Source: Aquilonibacter sp963820185
GTDB lineage: Bacteria; Vulcanimicrobiota; Vulcanimicrobiia; Vulcanimicrobiales; Vulcanimicrobiaceae
Direction of reading: 5' to 3'
DNA length: 64,000 nucleotides
NCBI GenBank assembly: GCA_963820185.1
Contig: CAWFYV010000003.1
Location: forward strand, 1-64,000
How positions within the stretch are numbered: position 1 is the first letter of the stretch; each line of letters opens with the position of its first letter. A model generated the notes under the pieces. It searched no databases, was not told where the DNA came from, and was given only the letters and a program-made list of their open reading frames with translations. Shown in pieces: positions 25,435 to 33,990 of the stretch. The position numbers and the translations under genes were made by a program.

Positions 25435-25572
25435 ACCGGTAGCTGTCGCCTTTTCAGGTGCGACATTTCCCTCACTTAACGCCTCGCGTCTCGGACAAGT
25501 ACTGTCAGGGTCCTCGCCGCTTCGGCTAACCCGTTCGGGGAACGTCGCACCTTCAAGGCGACGCTATCGGGT
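25435..25572 (+). other. Long imperfect hairpin between fbaB and nfu (possible structured RNA)
   Basis: About 31 base pairs join the two ends of this 138-nt stretch: 25435-25437 with 25570-25572, 25438-25443 with 25563-25568 (one G-U), 25445-25452 with 25555-25562, 25456-25464 with 25544-25552 and 25467-25471 with 25538-25542. A 66-nt apical region can fold further (GACA/TGTC near 25493-25505; GCCG/CGGC near 25516-25526). No protein is coded. It does not match a tRNA, an SRP tetraloop motif or a riboswitch core I know. A 6S-like RNA, a 3'-UTR structure for fbaB or an nfu leader are open options. Confidence 0.5.
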
Positions 25573-25584
25573 AAGATTGGATGG

Positions 25585-25833
25585 ATGAGCGTGGAAACGG
25601 CAAGCGGAGAGTCCATCGAGACACGAGTCAACCGAGCCATCGATAAGGTGCGGCCGTTGATTCAGGCCGACGGTGGCGAGGTGTGGCTGATCAAGGTCGA
25701 GGGCAGCACGGCCTACGTGCAAATGCTCGGCGCGTGTGGCGGCTGCCCCGCGTCGAACATGACGCTCAAAGGCGCTATCGAGGCCGTCGTAAGTGCCGAC
25801 GTCCCGGAGATCCGCGAAGTCCTACAAGTTTAG
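25585..25833 (+). CDS. nfu: NifU-like (Nfu) iron-sulfur cluster scaffold
   Basis: Encodes 82 aa, essentially one NifU C-terminal domain: RPLIQADGGEVWLI, VQMLGACGGCPASNMTLK with the CxxC that holds a 4Fe-4S cluster between two subunits, and VPEIREVLQV. It passes clusters to client proteins. No suf or isc genes are adjacent. It follows a long hairpin region that might act in its leader. Confidence 0.93.
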   Translation: MSVETASGESIETRVNRAIDKVRPLIQADGGEVWLIKVEGSTAYVQMLGACGGCPASNMTLKGAIEAVVSADVPEIREVLQV

Positions 25834-25834
25834 T

Positions 25835-26077
25835 CTACTTACTGCAATGGGAGCAGTAATAGCTTACGGCGCCGTCGTGCGGCTGCGGCACCATGTGCTC
25901 GCGGGCGCCGCGACGGCCGCAGCTCGCGCACGCGAAGGTGGCGCCGAACGTCCCTGTCACCGGAGCCCCCTCGCTCCGCTTGGCCATCCAGACCCAGACA
26001 AAAATCGCAAGGCCGAGCACCAGCGGTGCCCACGCGAAGAACCAACCAAAAACGTCGGCATTTAGCACGGGATTCAT
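25835..26077 (-). CDS. Small membrane protein with C-terminal zinc ribbon
   Basis: An 80-aa protein with one hydrophobic helix (WFFAWAPLVLGLAIFVWVW) followed by a ribbon with two CxxC knuckles (CASCGRRG and CSHCSK). Its stop is 2 bases from that of convergent nfu. The alternative overlapping frame at 25839-26177 is Arg-rich shadow and was not used. No known function. Confidence 0.65.
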   Translation of the reverse strand: MNPVLNADVFGWFFAWAPLVLGLAIFVWVWMAKRSEGAPVTGTFGATFACASCGRRGAREHMVPQPHDGAVSYYCSHCSK

Positions 26078-26142
26078 AACGGAATTCCCTCATTCGCACG
26101 AGTGGCGCAAGAGCCCTCGGAACCGGGACCGAAGGTCCGGCC

Positions 26143-26976
26143 ATGAACCGTGAGGGAGCGCTGCGCGACGAGCTCATCGCTCATCTCGAGCGTACCCGCG
26201 TCCTGCGTGATCCGCGAATTACGGCGGCACTACGTGCCGTCGACCGGCACCGCTTCGTGCCGAGTGTAACGTCCGAAGAAGCCTACGAAGACAAAGCCCT
26301 CGCTATAAAAGAACGCGGCGGCGCCGTGCTTTCGTCGATCTCACAACCGTCGATGATCGTGCATATGCTCGAACTGTTGATGGTTACGTCCAGCGATCGC
26401 GTGTTGGAAATCGGCACGGGAAGCGGCTACAACGCGGCCTTGCTCGCGGAGCTCGCGCGCGACGGGACTGTGGTAAGCGTCGAGATCGAGCCCGATCTTA
26501 TCGAAAGCGCCCGTGCGGCCCTCGACGAGCAAGGGTATCGACGCGTGGTGCTCGTGCACGCCGACAAGCTTGGCGAAATTCAGCGTCCGTTCGAGCGCAT
26601 CGTCGTGACCGCACGTTCGAACGACATCGATCCGCACTGGTGGCGGCTGCTCGCACCGGGCGGACGCATCGTCGTCCCGCTCGACATCGGGTACGGTGGC
26701 GAGCGCGCAATCGGATTTGTGCGAAGCGGCGACCGTTTGCAGAGCGTTGGATCTTACGCATGTGCGTTCGTGGAGCTGCGTGGGGATGTGAGTGCGAACG
26801 ATCCGGCGATGTTCTTTCGCACGCGCGCGATGCGTTATCAGCGCGAGCCGGTTGCAACAACGCCGCTCGACGTCATAGCGGTCGAGCGGTCGCAAGCCGA
26901 CACTTCGTTACTTGAAAGCGCTGACGCGGTTGTTGCGCGTCCTCACACGCTCTTCGCGGTTACCCGGACTTCTTGA
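26143..26976 (+). CDS. pcm: Protein-L-isoaspartate O-methyltransferase
   Basis: A 277-aa SAM methyltransferase: HRFVPS, the PCMT-specific SSISQPSMIVHMLELL, motif I VLEIGTGSGYNAALLAEL, VVSVEIEPDL and the post-II LLAPGGRIVVPLD. PCMT methylates isoaspartyl residues to start protein repair. The C-terminal 60 residues extend past the usual core. Its end overlaps the convergent ferredoxin gene by 17 bases. Confidence 0.92.
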   Translation: MNREGALRDELIAHLERTRVLRDPRITAALRAVDRHRFVPSVTSEEAYEDKALAIKERGGAVLSSISQPSMIVHMLELLMVTSSDRVLEIGTGSGYNAALLAELARDGTVVSVEIEPDLIESARAALDEQGYRRVVLVHADKLGEIQRPFERIVVTARSNDIDPHWWRLLAPGGRIVVPLDIGYGGERAIGFVRSGDRLQSVGSYACAFVELRGDVSANDPAMFFRTRAMRYQREPVATTPLDVIAVERSQADTSLLESADAVVARPHTLFAVTRTS

Positions 26977-27208
26977 AATAGTCCGCATTGATTGCGACGA
27001 AATTTTCCCACTTTGCGGGAATGTCCGAATCGGCAAAAATCGCCTCCACCGGGCACGCCGAAACACAGGCTCCGCAATCGATGCACACTTCAGGATCGAT
27101 ATAGAGCATCTCGTCGCTGTCTTTGCCGTGGATGCAGTCCACAGGGCAAACGTCAACGCACGATTTATCCTTTGTTCCGATGCACGGCTCGGTGATGATA
27201 TAGGCCAT
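26960..27208 (-). CDS. fdxA: 7Fe-type ferredoxin
   Basis: An 82-aa protein with two cluster motifs: EPCIGTKDKSCVDVCPVDC near the N terminus, where the spacing of the first motif is altered as in 3Fe-4S sites, and CIDCGACVSACPVEA for a 4Fe-4S cluster. This is the FdxA/ferredoxin I pattern; it carries electrons in the cytoplasm. The partner enzyme cannot be told from the neighbours. Confidence 0.92.
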   Translation of the reverse strand: MAYIITEPCIGTKDKSCVDVCPVDCIHGKDSDEMLYIDPEVCIDCGACVSACPVEAIFADSDIPAKWENFVAINADYFKKSG

Positions 27209-27246
27209 AACGGCTCGATATTAGAAGCTTCCGGAGCCGACGCCTG

Positions 27247-27513
27247 CTATATCGCCGAACGCCTTCCGGAGATCGCACGCACCGTCCAGAGCAGCACGAC
27301 CGCGCCGATCAGCGCGCACACGAAGCTCCCCAGACTCCACCCCATTGCAATCGGGTGCCCGAAGAGCGAAAAGATCCAGCCGCCGATCACGGCTCCGACA
27401 ATTCCGACAATCATGTCGCCGAGAATGCCGCCCGGGCCCGTACCCGGTATGATCCAGCGTGCAACCGCACCCACGACGAAGCCGAAGAGAATCAAGAACA
27501 GAATGGTGCCCAT
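27247..27513 (-). CDS. GlsB/YeaQ/YmgE family membrane protein
   Basis: An 88-aa protein of three hydrophobic helices with the family's glycine-rich pattern GGILGDMIVGIVGAVIGGWIFSLFG. Members are called transglycosylase-associated or general stress membrane proteins, and none has a proven activity. Divergent from the SIMPL gene with 38 bases between starts. Confidence 0.9.
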   Translation of the reverse strand: MGTILFLILFGFVVGAVARWIIPGTGPGGILGDMIVGIVGAVIGGWIFSLFGHPIAMGWSLGSFVCALIGAVVLLWTVRAISGRRSAI

Positions 27514-27551
27514 TGCGCCCCCCTTGGGAACAGGTTACCCTGAGAAACACC

Positions 27552-28256
27552 ATGACGAAACCGCTCGCCCTGCTTGTCACGTTGCTCGTCATTACGACGG
27601 TTGCAGCCCACGCCGCAACCGTGACGCACATCACGGTTACGGGTGACGGATCAATTGCCGTGACGCCCGATCAGGCCGCCGTTCGAGCTGCAATCGAGAA
27701 CACGGCCGAGAGCGCGCAGGATGCCGTGTCGCAGACCAATGCAACCTACACGCGTGCAGTGAGCGCGGTCGTGGCGGTAGGCGTTGCCCGTAGCGACATC
27801 ACCGTTGCTTACTATACTTTCAACTACAATCCGCGCCCCACGGTCAACGCCGGCGAGAACATCCCGCCCGGCCGCTACGGCTACACGGTCACCCGCGCGT
27901 TTGACGTGAAGGTGCGCGACGTCAACAAGGCAGGCGCGGTTGTCGATGCGCTCACCAAAGCCGGTGTGACAAATGTCGAAAGCGTCGCGTTTACCACTTC
28001 CAATCCATCGCACGCGCGGAGCGTTGCCACAACCAAGGCAATGGCCGACGCGCGGGCCAAGGCGCAAGACGCCGCGCGCGCGGCCGGTCTGCACATCACC
28101 GGAATCGGGCGAATCACCTATGGCGGCGCACCCACCGTTCAACCGCTCATGCGTGCGGTGGCGATGAGCGCGCAGGCGCCGGAGCCAACGGTCTTTGACC
28201 AGGGGAACGTCAATGTGAGCGTCACGCTCACGGTTGTCTTCCTGGCCCAGCCTTAG
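27552..28256 (+). CDS. Secreted SIMPL (DUF541) domain protein
   Basis: A 234-aa protein from ATG 27552 with a signal peptide (KPLALLVTLLVITTVAAHA). The mature part has the SIMPL pattern: VTGDGSIAVTPDQAAVRAAIENTAESAQDA, NYNPRPTV, YTVTRAFDVKVRDVNKAGAVVDA and a DARAKAQDAARAAGL helix. SIMPL proteins are periplasmic oligomers; some respond to oxidative stress. A longer upstream frame is hydrophilic and overlaps the divergent gene. Confidence 0.88.
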   Translation: MTKPLALLVTLLVITTVAAHAATVTHITVTGDGSIAVTPDQAAVRAAIENTAESAQDAVSQTNATYTRAVSAVVAVGVARSDITVAYYTFNYNPRPTVNAGENIPPGRYGYTVTRAFDVKVRDVNKAGAVVDALTKAGVTNVESVAFTTSNPSHARSVATTKAMADARAKAQDAARAAGLHITGIGRITYGGAPTVQPLMRAVAMSAQAPEPTVFDQGNVNVSVTLTVVFLAQP

Positions 28257-28312
28257 CAGGCCACTCGGCAAGCGGCCGAAACGATTCCCCGTCGCCGGGA
28301 GTAAAGGAAGGC

Positions 28313-30223
28313 ATGACGACCACCACTTGCGAGTCGTGCGGACGGCGCCCGTCGACGACCGTCATCGGCCGGAGCGCGCTGTGCGCGAATTGCGCGCAGC
28401 GGCGCACCGCTGCCGGCGCGCTTCCGTTTCTGGGGGCGGCGCTTGCGGCCGCCGGCTTGATTGCGGGCGGCGCGATGCTCATCGAAAATCGCGACGAGCT
28501 TTCAAAGCGCCTCAATATTACCGGCGGCACGCCGACGTTGCAGAATTTTTCGCGCGACCTTACCGACCTTGCGCACAGCGGCAAACTCGATCCGGTCGTC
28601 GGTCGCGACGACGAGATCGAACGCGTCATCTCGATTCTCGCTCGGCGTAGCAAAAACAACCCGGTGCTTGTCGGCGAACCCGGGGTGGGCAAGACGGCGA
28701 TCGTGGAAGGCCTCGCGCAACGTATTGTGGCGGGGAGCGTTCCGGCGTCGCTGCGCAACAAACGCGTGCTCGCGCTTTCGCTTGGACCGCTGGTTGCCGG
28801 CACGAAGTATCGCGGCGAGTTCGAGAGCCGCGTGAAGCGAATTCTCGACGAAGTCAAACGCAGCGCTCGCGACGTCGTCTTGTTCATCGATGAGCTACAC
28901 ACGCTCGTTGGGGCGGGCGCGGCCGAAGGCGCGCTCGATCTCTCGTCGATGATCAAGCCCGAGCTTGCGCGCGGCGAGCTGCAGTGCATCGGCGCGACGA
29001 CGTTCGACGAGTACCGCAAATACATCGAATCCGATGCGGCGCTCGAGCGGCGCTTCCAGCCGGTGATGGTCGAAGAGCCGAGCGTCGAGGCCACGATAGC
29101 CATTTTGCGCGGCCTGCGCGCAAAATACGGCGAGCATCACCGGGTCCGCATCACCGACGAAGCGGTCGATGCCGCCGCAAGTCTTTCCGCGCGGTATATT
29201 GCCGACCGCTTCTTGCCCGATAAAGCGATCGACCTCATGGACGAAGCCGCAGCCAACGTCGCGCTCGGCAACCGTGGAGCCATCGACCGCCCGCCGGTTA
29301 CTGCGGAACACGTAGCCGCGGTCGTCACGAAATGGACCGGCATTCCGCAACAGACGCTCTCAGAATCGCAAACGAACGCGTTGCTCGAGCTTGAAACGAC
29401 GCTCTCGCGTCGCGTAATCGGCCAATCGCACGCGATTGCAACGGTCGCAAGTGCGATTCGTCGCGCCCGTGCCGGCCTGCAAGATCCGCGCAAACCGCTG
29501 GGCAGTTTTCTTTTCGCAGGCCCGAGCGGCGTCGGCAAAACCGAGCTCGCCAAAGCGCTTGCGGCTGCGCTCTTCGGCACCGAAGAAGCGCTCGTGCGTA
29601 TCGATTTGTCCGAATTCACCGAAGCGCACACCGTCTCGCGCCTGCTCGGCGCACCCCCGGGATATGCCGGCCACGACGAGCCAGGCCAGTTGACCGAGCC
29701 GGTGCGGCGCCGTCCGTACTGCGTCATTCTCTTCGACGAACTCGAAAAGGCGCACCCCGACGTCGCTAACGTGCTGCTCCAGATTCTGGACGACGGTCGC
29801 GTCACCGACGCCAAGGGGCGCACGATCGACTTCCGTCACACGCTGATCGTCCTGACGACCAATCTCGAGGACGATCAAATCGGTGATTATCTGCGGCCCG
29901 AGTTCTTGAACCGCATCGACGATCGTGTGCGTTTCAACGAGCTGCAGCTCGCCGACATCGAGGCGATCGTGGAGATCCATGTCGATGCGCTGGTGCAGCG
30001 CATGGGTGCTCGCAATTTACATCTGCGGTTGAGCGAAGATGCAAAAGCGTATCTTGCCAAGGTCTCCGTCGGCGCAGGAAGCGGTGCACGCTACGTTCAG
30101 CGAACCGTCTCGCACTACATCTCCACGCCGCTTTCGACCGCAATCCTACGCGGCGATCTGCGCGAAGGCGGCACGGCTAACGTCACGCTCGACGGAGACG
30201 AGCTCAAGATCGTCGCGGCATGA
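28313..30223 (+). CDS. Membrane-anchored Clp/Hsp100 AAA+ ATPase with N-terminal zinc finger
   Basis: A 636-aa two-ring ATPase. The N terminus has CESC...CANC (C6, C9, C24, C27), as in ClpE zinc fingers, then a helix of about 20 hydrophobic residues (ALPFLGAALAAAGLIAGGAMLI, about 36-57) instead of a Clp N domain. D1 has GEPGVGKTAIVEG and VVLFIDELH. D2 has GPSGVGKTELAK and VILFDELEKAHPDV. The M-domain coiled coil is absent. In D2 the stretch between the sensor Asn (VLTTN) and RPEFLNRID is only about nine residues, so the loop that carries the ClpP-contact tripeptide in ClpA/C/X-type proteins is missing. I infer a membrane-tethered unfoldase or remodeller that does not use ClpP. It overlaps the next gene by 4 bases. 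Confidence 0.85.
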   Translation: MTTTTCESCGRRPSTTVIGRSALCANCAQRRTAAGALPFLGAALAAAGLIAGGAMLIENRDELSKRLNITGGTPTLQNFSRDLTDLAHSGKLDPVVGRDDEIERVISILARRSKNNPVLVGEPGVGKTAIVEGLAQRIVAGSVPASLRNKRVLALSLGPLVAGTKYRGEFESRVKRILDEVKRSARDVVLFIDELHTLVGAGAAEGALDLSSMIKPELARGELQCIGATTFDEYRKYIESDAALERRFQPVMVEEPSVEATIAILRGLRAKYGEHHRVRITDEAVDAAASLSARYIADRFLPDKAIDLMDEAAANVALGNRGAIDRPPVTAEHVAAVVTKWTGIPQQTLSESQTNALLELETTLSRRVIGQSHAIATVASAIRRARAGLQDPRKPLGSFLFAGPSGVGKTELAKALAAALFGTEEALVRIDLSEFTEAHTVSRLLGAPPGYAGHDEPGQLTEPVRRRPYCVILFDELEKAHPDVANVLLQILDDGRVTDAKGRTIDFRHTLIVLTTNLEDDQIGDYLRPEFLNRIDDRVRFNELQLADIEAIVEIHVDALVQRMGARNLHLRLSEDAKAYLAKVSVGAGSGARYVQRTVSHYISTPLSTAILRGDLREGGTANVTLDGDELKIVAA

Positions 30224-30687
30224 TCGTAGCGGCGTTGCTCGCTGCCCTCATCGGCCCGAAGTCATTTCTCTATGATTTCGGCGGAGTGTGGAACTGCGGT
30301 AATGCCAACTATCATGAACGCTGGGACATTCACCCTCTCGCGGAGCATCCGCTGATCACCGAGATTGTCTACGGCGACCCGAACAAGCCGGACGGATTCG
30401 CATTCGTATACTACGTGCCGAGCGCGCACGAATTTCGCTACGACGACTTCCACGCCGATGGCGCGCAGTCACACTTGATTGCACCACTGCTCTTGATCGC
30501 GCCGGTCCCGGGCTCCACATGGACATGGACTGGCACCTATTATCCGATGAATCAGCCGCCCGATCCCAATCCCAACATCGTGTGGACACTGACGCCGCAA
30601 GGCACGATCGAGCGCCATTTTCGCCAGCGCGTGAACGGCACACCCGTAGAACGCGGCAGCGATACCTGTACTAAAGTATCGACTTGA
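30220..30687 (+). CDS. Hypothetical protein coupled to the Clp ATPase gene
   Basis: A 155-aa protein whose ATG overlaps the clp stop (ATGA). The first dozen residues are hydrophobic (MIVAALLAALIG), possibly a short signal. The body is rich in aromatic residues and prolines (NYHERWDIHPLAEHP, TWTWTGTYYPMNQPPDPNPN), with Cys near both ends (WNCGN and DTCTK), which would suit an exported disulfide-bonded domain. No family recognised; translational coupling suggests it is linked to the membrane Clp. Confidence 0.65.
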   Translation: MIVAALLAALIGPKSFLYDFGGVWNCGNANYHERWDIHPLAEHPLITEIVYGDPNKPDGFAFVYYVPSAHEFRYDDFHADGAQSHLIAPLLLIAPVPGSTWTWTGTYYPMNQPPDPNPNIVWTLTPQGTIERHFRQRVNGTPVERGSDTCTKVST

Positions 30688-31189
30688 TATCGGCGTCGAG
30701 CTGCTCGGGTGAGAGCTGCCCGATTTCGATCTTGCGGACCACGCCGGTCTTGTCGATGAAAACGCCAACCGGCATACCGTTGATCCGATACTGATCGCTG
30801 AGCGTGCCCGAGTCGACGATGGCCGGATACGTGAGCTGATGTTGATCGACGAATTGCTTGGCCTTTTGTGCGTTCTCTTGGACGTCGACACCGACGACTT
30901 GCAAGCCCTGCGGCCCGTACACCTTATACGCGGCGTTGACCATCGGCGCTTCCGCGTTGCACGGCGGGCACCAGGTCGCAAAGAAGTCCATAAACACCGG
31001 CTTGCCACGCAGCTGCGCCATGGTGAGCGAGCCGCTTCCGACGAGTGGGTCGCTCCAATCCGGCGCGGCCTGGCCGACCTGCGCTGTTGCATTCGCTCCA
31101 CTGCTCGAGCCGCCGCTCTTAGCACCGCTCCCGCTGCATGCATTCGCCAGAACGAGCAGCGCCACTGCGACCATGAGTTTCTTAGCCAT
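30671..31189 (-). CDS. TlpA/ResA-like thioredoxin lipoprotein
   Basis: A 172-aa protein with a lipoprotein signal ending LANAC, a Ser/Gly linker, then a thioredoxin fold with the active site FFATWCPPCNAEAP, VVGVDVQENAQKAK and the cis-Pro in INGMPVGVFID. Such proteins reduce disulfides outside the cytoplasm, for instance in cytochrome c maturation. It ends the rimP-ribF operon, overlapping ribF by 8 bases, and overlaps the convergent gene by 17. Confidence 0.92.
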   Translation of the reverse strand: MAKKLMVAVALLVLANACSGSGAKSGGSSSGANATAQVGQAAPDWSDPLVGSGSLTMAQLRGKPVFMDFFATWCPPCNAEAPMVNAAYKVYGPQGLQVVGVDVQENAQKAKQFVDQHQLTYPAIVDSGTLSDQYRINGMPVGVFIDKTGVVRKIEIGQLSPEQLDADIKSIL

Positions 31190-32090
31190 AACTCGGATAC
31201 GCTACCGCCTCCAAATCGGTTCTCATCTGCGCAATCAATTCGTCTACCGAAGCGAAGAGCCGCTGTTCGCGCAGGTAGCGCAGATCGCGCAGGGCCAGCT
31301 CCTGCCCATAGATCGTTTCATGAAAGTCGCGCAGCCACGCCTCGATCGTCCGCTCTTTGCCCTCGAATTGCGGGTTCGTGCCGATCGAGACCAGCGCCGC
31401 GTGATCGCGACCATCGTGGCGCGCAACCGCCGCATAGACGCCGTCTTTCGGCAATAACTTCTTCGGCACTGCGATGTTTGCGGTGGGAAAATCGAGGTCG
31501 TGCCCGCGCCCGAATCCCACCTCGACGACGCCCCGCAGTTCGTAACTGTGACCGAGCAGGTAGTCGGCAAGCTCGAGGTTTCCCTCGGCGATCAATCCGC
31601 GGATGCGCGTGCTCGAGATGCGCGCTCCGTCGTGCGCGACATTCTCGAGGCCTACGAAGGGCTGATTGCGCTCGCCAAAATGGGCCGCCATCATCGCGGC
31701 ATCGCCCGCGCGCTTGTGACCGAAGCGAAAGGTCGAGCCAACCGCAACGCCCTGCACGCCCATAGCGGTCAGTCTTTCGAGAAATTGTTCCGGCGTCAAC
31801 GTCGCAACGCTGTCGTCAAACGTAATGAGGAAACACTCCTCAAACCCAGCCCGCGCAAAAAGATCGATCCGCTCGGCGGTTGTGGTGATCAAAGGCGGCT
31901 CCGTGCCGGGACGCAAAAACGCCGCCGGATGATTCGCGAACGTCAGCACGCCGACACGATACCCTGGCTTACGCATTCTCCGCGCTGCCTTCGCAATCTC
32001 CATATGCCCACGATGCATCCCGTCAAAAAAACCGATCGCAAGTACCAGCGGCCGGTCATTTTCTCGGAACAGCTCGTGATAGATTTTCAC
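31182..32090 (-). CDS. ribF: Bifunctional riboflavin kinase / FAD synthetase
   Basis: A 302-aa protein. The adenylyltransferase half has GFFDGMHRGH and the later ISSTRIRGLIAEGNLE; the kinase half has GFGRGHDLDFPTANIAVP and a C-terminal helical segment. It makes FMN then FAD. GTG 32090 is chosen because the family starts with the VKIY-type strand and a GGGGGGAG ribosome site lies 9 bases upstream; ATG 32123, right after the truB stop, is an alternative. Confidence 0.93.
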   Translation of the reverse strand: MKIYHELFRENDRPLVLAIGFFDGMHRGHMEIAKAARRMRKPGYRVGVLTFANHPAAFLRPGTEPPLITTTAERIDLFARAGFEECFLITFDDSVATLTPEQFLERLTAMGVQGVAVGSTFRFGHKRAGDAAMMAAHFGERNQPFVGLENVAHDGARISSTRIRGLIAEGNLELADYLLGHSYELRGVVEVGFGRGHDLDFPTANIAVPKKLLPKDGVYAAVARHDGRDHAALVSIGTNPQFEGKERTIEAWLRDFHETIYGQELALRDLRYLREQRLFASVDELIAQMRTDLEAVAYPSYG

Positions 32091-32123
32091 GTTAAAGGCG
32101 CTCCCCCCCGCACCCCCATACAT

Positions 32124-33013
32124 TCACACGAAAACCTTGCGCGGGGCGAGCAGGGCACCATGCGCCTCACCGACGCCGACGAGCGTACGCGAATGATCGC
32201 GCACGAACACGCGTGAGGCCGGCGCACCTTCGGGCAGCGGCACGGCGCGACCCGCGCGAAAATCCGCCGATCCGCGCAGATCGAGCACGATCGTCGGGAA
32301 CGGAATGATGTGCTCGGGCGGAGTAACCGCGCCTTGCGGATCGTCGGCGATCTCCTCGAGCAAGCGCGATTCGTACAGGACGAACGGACCCGACGCCTCG
32401 CGCACGAGTGCGCCCATGTGTGCAGGCACGCCGATCGCTGCGCCGAGGTCTTCGCACAGCGTACGCACGTACGTGCCCTCGCTGCATGCGACGCGAATGC
32501 GCGCCTTATTCGGCGCCTCGGTCCCCAACAGCGTGAGCCCATAGATCGTGACGTTGCGCGCTTTGCGTTCGACCGTCTTGCCCTCGCGCGCGAGATCGTA
32601 GAGCCGCTTGCCCTCGTGGTGCACCGCCGAGAACATCGGCGGCACTTGCGCGATCTTGCCGATGAACTGCGCCATCGCGTCTTCCAGCTTGCGCTCCCAG
32701 TGTGCCGGCAGATCCCAGTCGCAACCGTCTCACCGAGCGCGTCTTGCGTCGTCGTTGTGCGCCCGAGCACGATGATCGCGGTGTACGCCTTGCGTTGATC
32801 TTCGAGCAGTGGAATCAGCCGGGTCGCTTTGCCGATCGCAACGGGCAACACGCCGGCGGCTTGGGGATCAAGCGTGCCTAAATGTCCTGCGGCGATGCGC
32901 CGGTCGCGCGCGTACACGCCATAGATACGCTTGACGCGGGCAACGACTTGCGCCGAGGAATAGCCCGCGGGTTTGAAAACGTTGACGAACCCGATCTCGA
33001 GCGTGCCGCTCAC
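32124..33013 (-). CDS. truB: tRNA pseudouridine-55 synthase TruB, frameshifted
   Basis: The N-terminal part from 33013 has FVNVFKPAGYSSAQVV and the catalytic Asp in GHLGTLDPQAAGVLP. At about 32714 the frame fails (GICRHTGSAS...), while the rest continues in another frame: QVPPMFSAVHHEGKRLYDLAREG, CSEGTYVRTLCEDLG and a PUA-like C terminus. One missing base within ACTGG-GATCTG (plus strand 32711-32718) would restore the expected TGDLPAHWERKLEDAMAQF. TruB makes U55 in tRNA T loops and is rarely lost, so a sequence error is likelier than a real lesion. It overlaps nrnA by 4 bases. Confidence 0.9.
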
Positions 33014-33990
33014 AAACCTTCGGCCGAGAGTGCCGCATCGACTGCGGCAAATGCGTCGTTGCGCGCACCGTGCAGCGTCAATCCCGATGCGCGAAAGTGG
33101 CCGCCGCCGCCTAAACGCGCCGCCGCGGCTTGCACGTTGACACGTCCGCTCGAACGCAGACTCACGCGAATCTCGCCATCGAAGGCTTTGAAGAGCGCTG
33201 CGACCTCAACACCCTCTTGGCCACGCAGCACGTTGACCATATCCTCGGTATCTTCGCCATCGGCGCCCGTTTCGGCGAGCATTGCGTCGTCAACATAGGA
33301 GTAGCAATAGCGACCGTCGTGTTCGAATTTCATCTCGTCGATGATCCGGCCCAGCAGTCGCGTCGCCGCGACCCGCTTGCTGCCGAAGATTTCCTCGGTG
33401 ATCTGCTCTTTATCCGCACCGGCACGCATCAACGCTGCGGAGAGCTCCAGTGCGTCGGGTGACGTGTTCGAATGCATGAAACCGCCGGTGTCGGTCATAA
33501 TCGTCGTCAGAATGCAGGTCGCGATATCTTTATCGATCGGCGTATGCATTTCACGCAAGAGCTGCATCACGGCTGTACCGGTCGAACACTCGGTCGGAAT
33601 CACGTAGTTGAGCGCGCCAAAATGCGAATTCCCGAGGTGATGATCGATGTCGAGCATATTCGCACGATCGACCTTCGGCAGAAACTCGCCGGCACGCGCG
33701 TGGTCGCTCATATCACCGAAGACGTAGAGCGTGTCCGGCGGAAAGTCCGCCGGAATCTTACGCGTGACAAACTCCGCGTCGGGAAGAAAGCGCAGGTTCC
33801 GCGGTACGGGATCCTGATTGAAATACGCGACGCGCTTACCCATGCGCTTGAGCGCAATGCCGAGTGCGAGGCCGGCGCCAAGCGTGTCGCCGTCGGGCTT
33901 GACGTGGCTAACCATCACGAACGCCGGACGGCGTTTGAGCTCGGCGACGATCTCTGCCTCGGTCGACGAGCGCAGCTCGTTCTCGATCAT
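33010..33990 (-). CDS. nrnA: DHH-family phosphoesterase NrnA (nanoRNase / pAp phosphatase)
   Basis: A 326-aa DHH-DHHA1 protein: VSHVKPDGDTLGAGLAL, GDMSDHAR, the DHH motif in LDIDHHLGN, and the DHHA1 substrate loop GGGGHFRASG. NrnA degrades 2-5-nt RNAs and dephosphorylates pAp. Its place between rbfA and truB is common in bacteria. Overlaps rbfA and truB by 4 bases each. Confidence 0.94.
   Translation of the reverse strand: MIENELRSSTEAEIVAELKRRPAFVMVSHVKPDGDTLGAGLALGIALKRMGKRVAYFNQDPVPRNLRFLPDAEFVTRKIPADFPPDTLYVFGDMSDHARAGEFLPKVDRANMLDIDHHLGNSHFGALNYVIPTECSTGTAVMQLLREMHTPIDKDIATCILTTIMTDTGGFMHSNTSPDALELSAALMRAGADKEQITEEIFGSKRVAATRLLGRIIDEMKFEHDGRYCYSYVDDAMLAETGADGEDTEDMVNVLRGQEGVEVAALFKAFDGEIRVSLRSSGRVNVQAAAARLGGGGHFRASGLTLHGARNDAFAAVDAALSAEGL

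Noticed and set aside
25435..25572. SRP RNA or a known riboswitch in the fbaB-nfu gap
   Set aside because: The GGAAG/AGCA apical motif of SRP RNA and the core motifs of TPP, cobalamin and SAM riboswitches are absent; only the hairpin itself is supported.
28228..29103. A 291-codon minus-strand frame opposite the Clp gene
   Set aside because: It is Ser/Arg-rich, lacks any motif and lies entirely opposite a conserved AAA+ gene; high GC makes such long shadows common.
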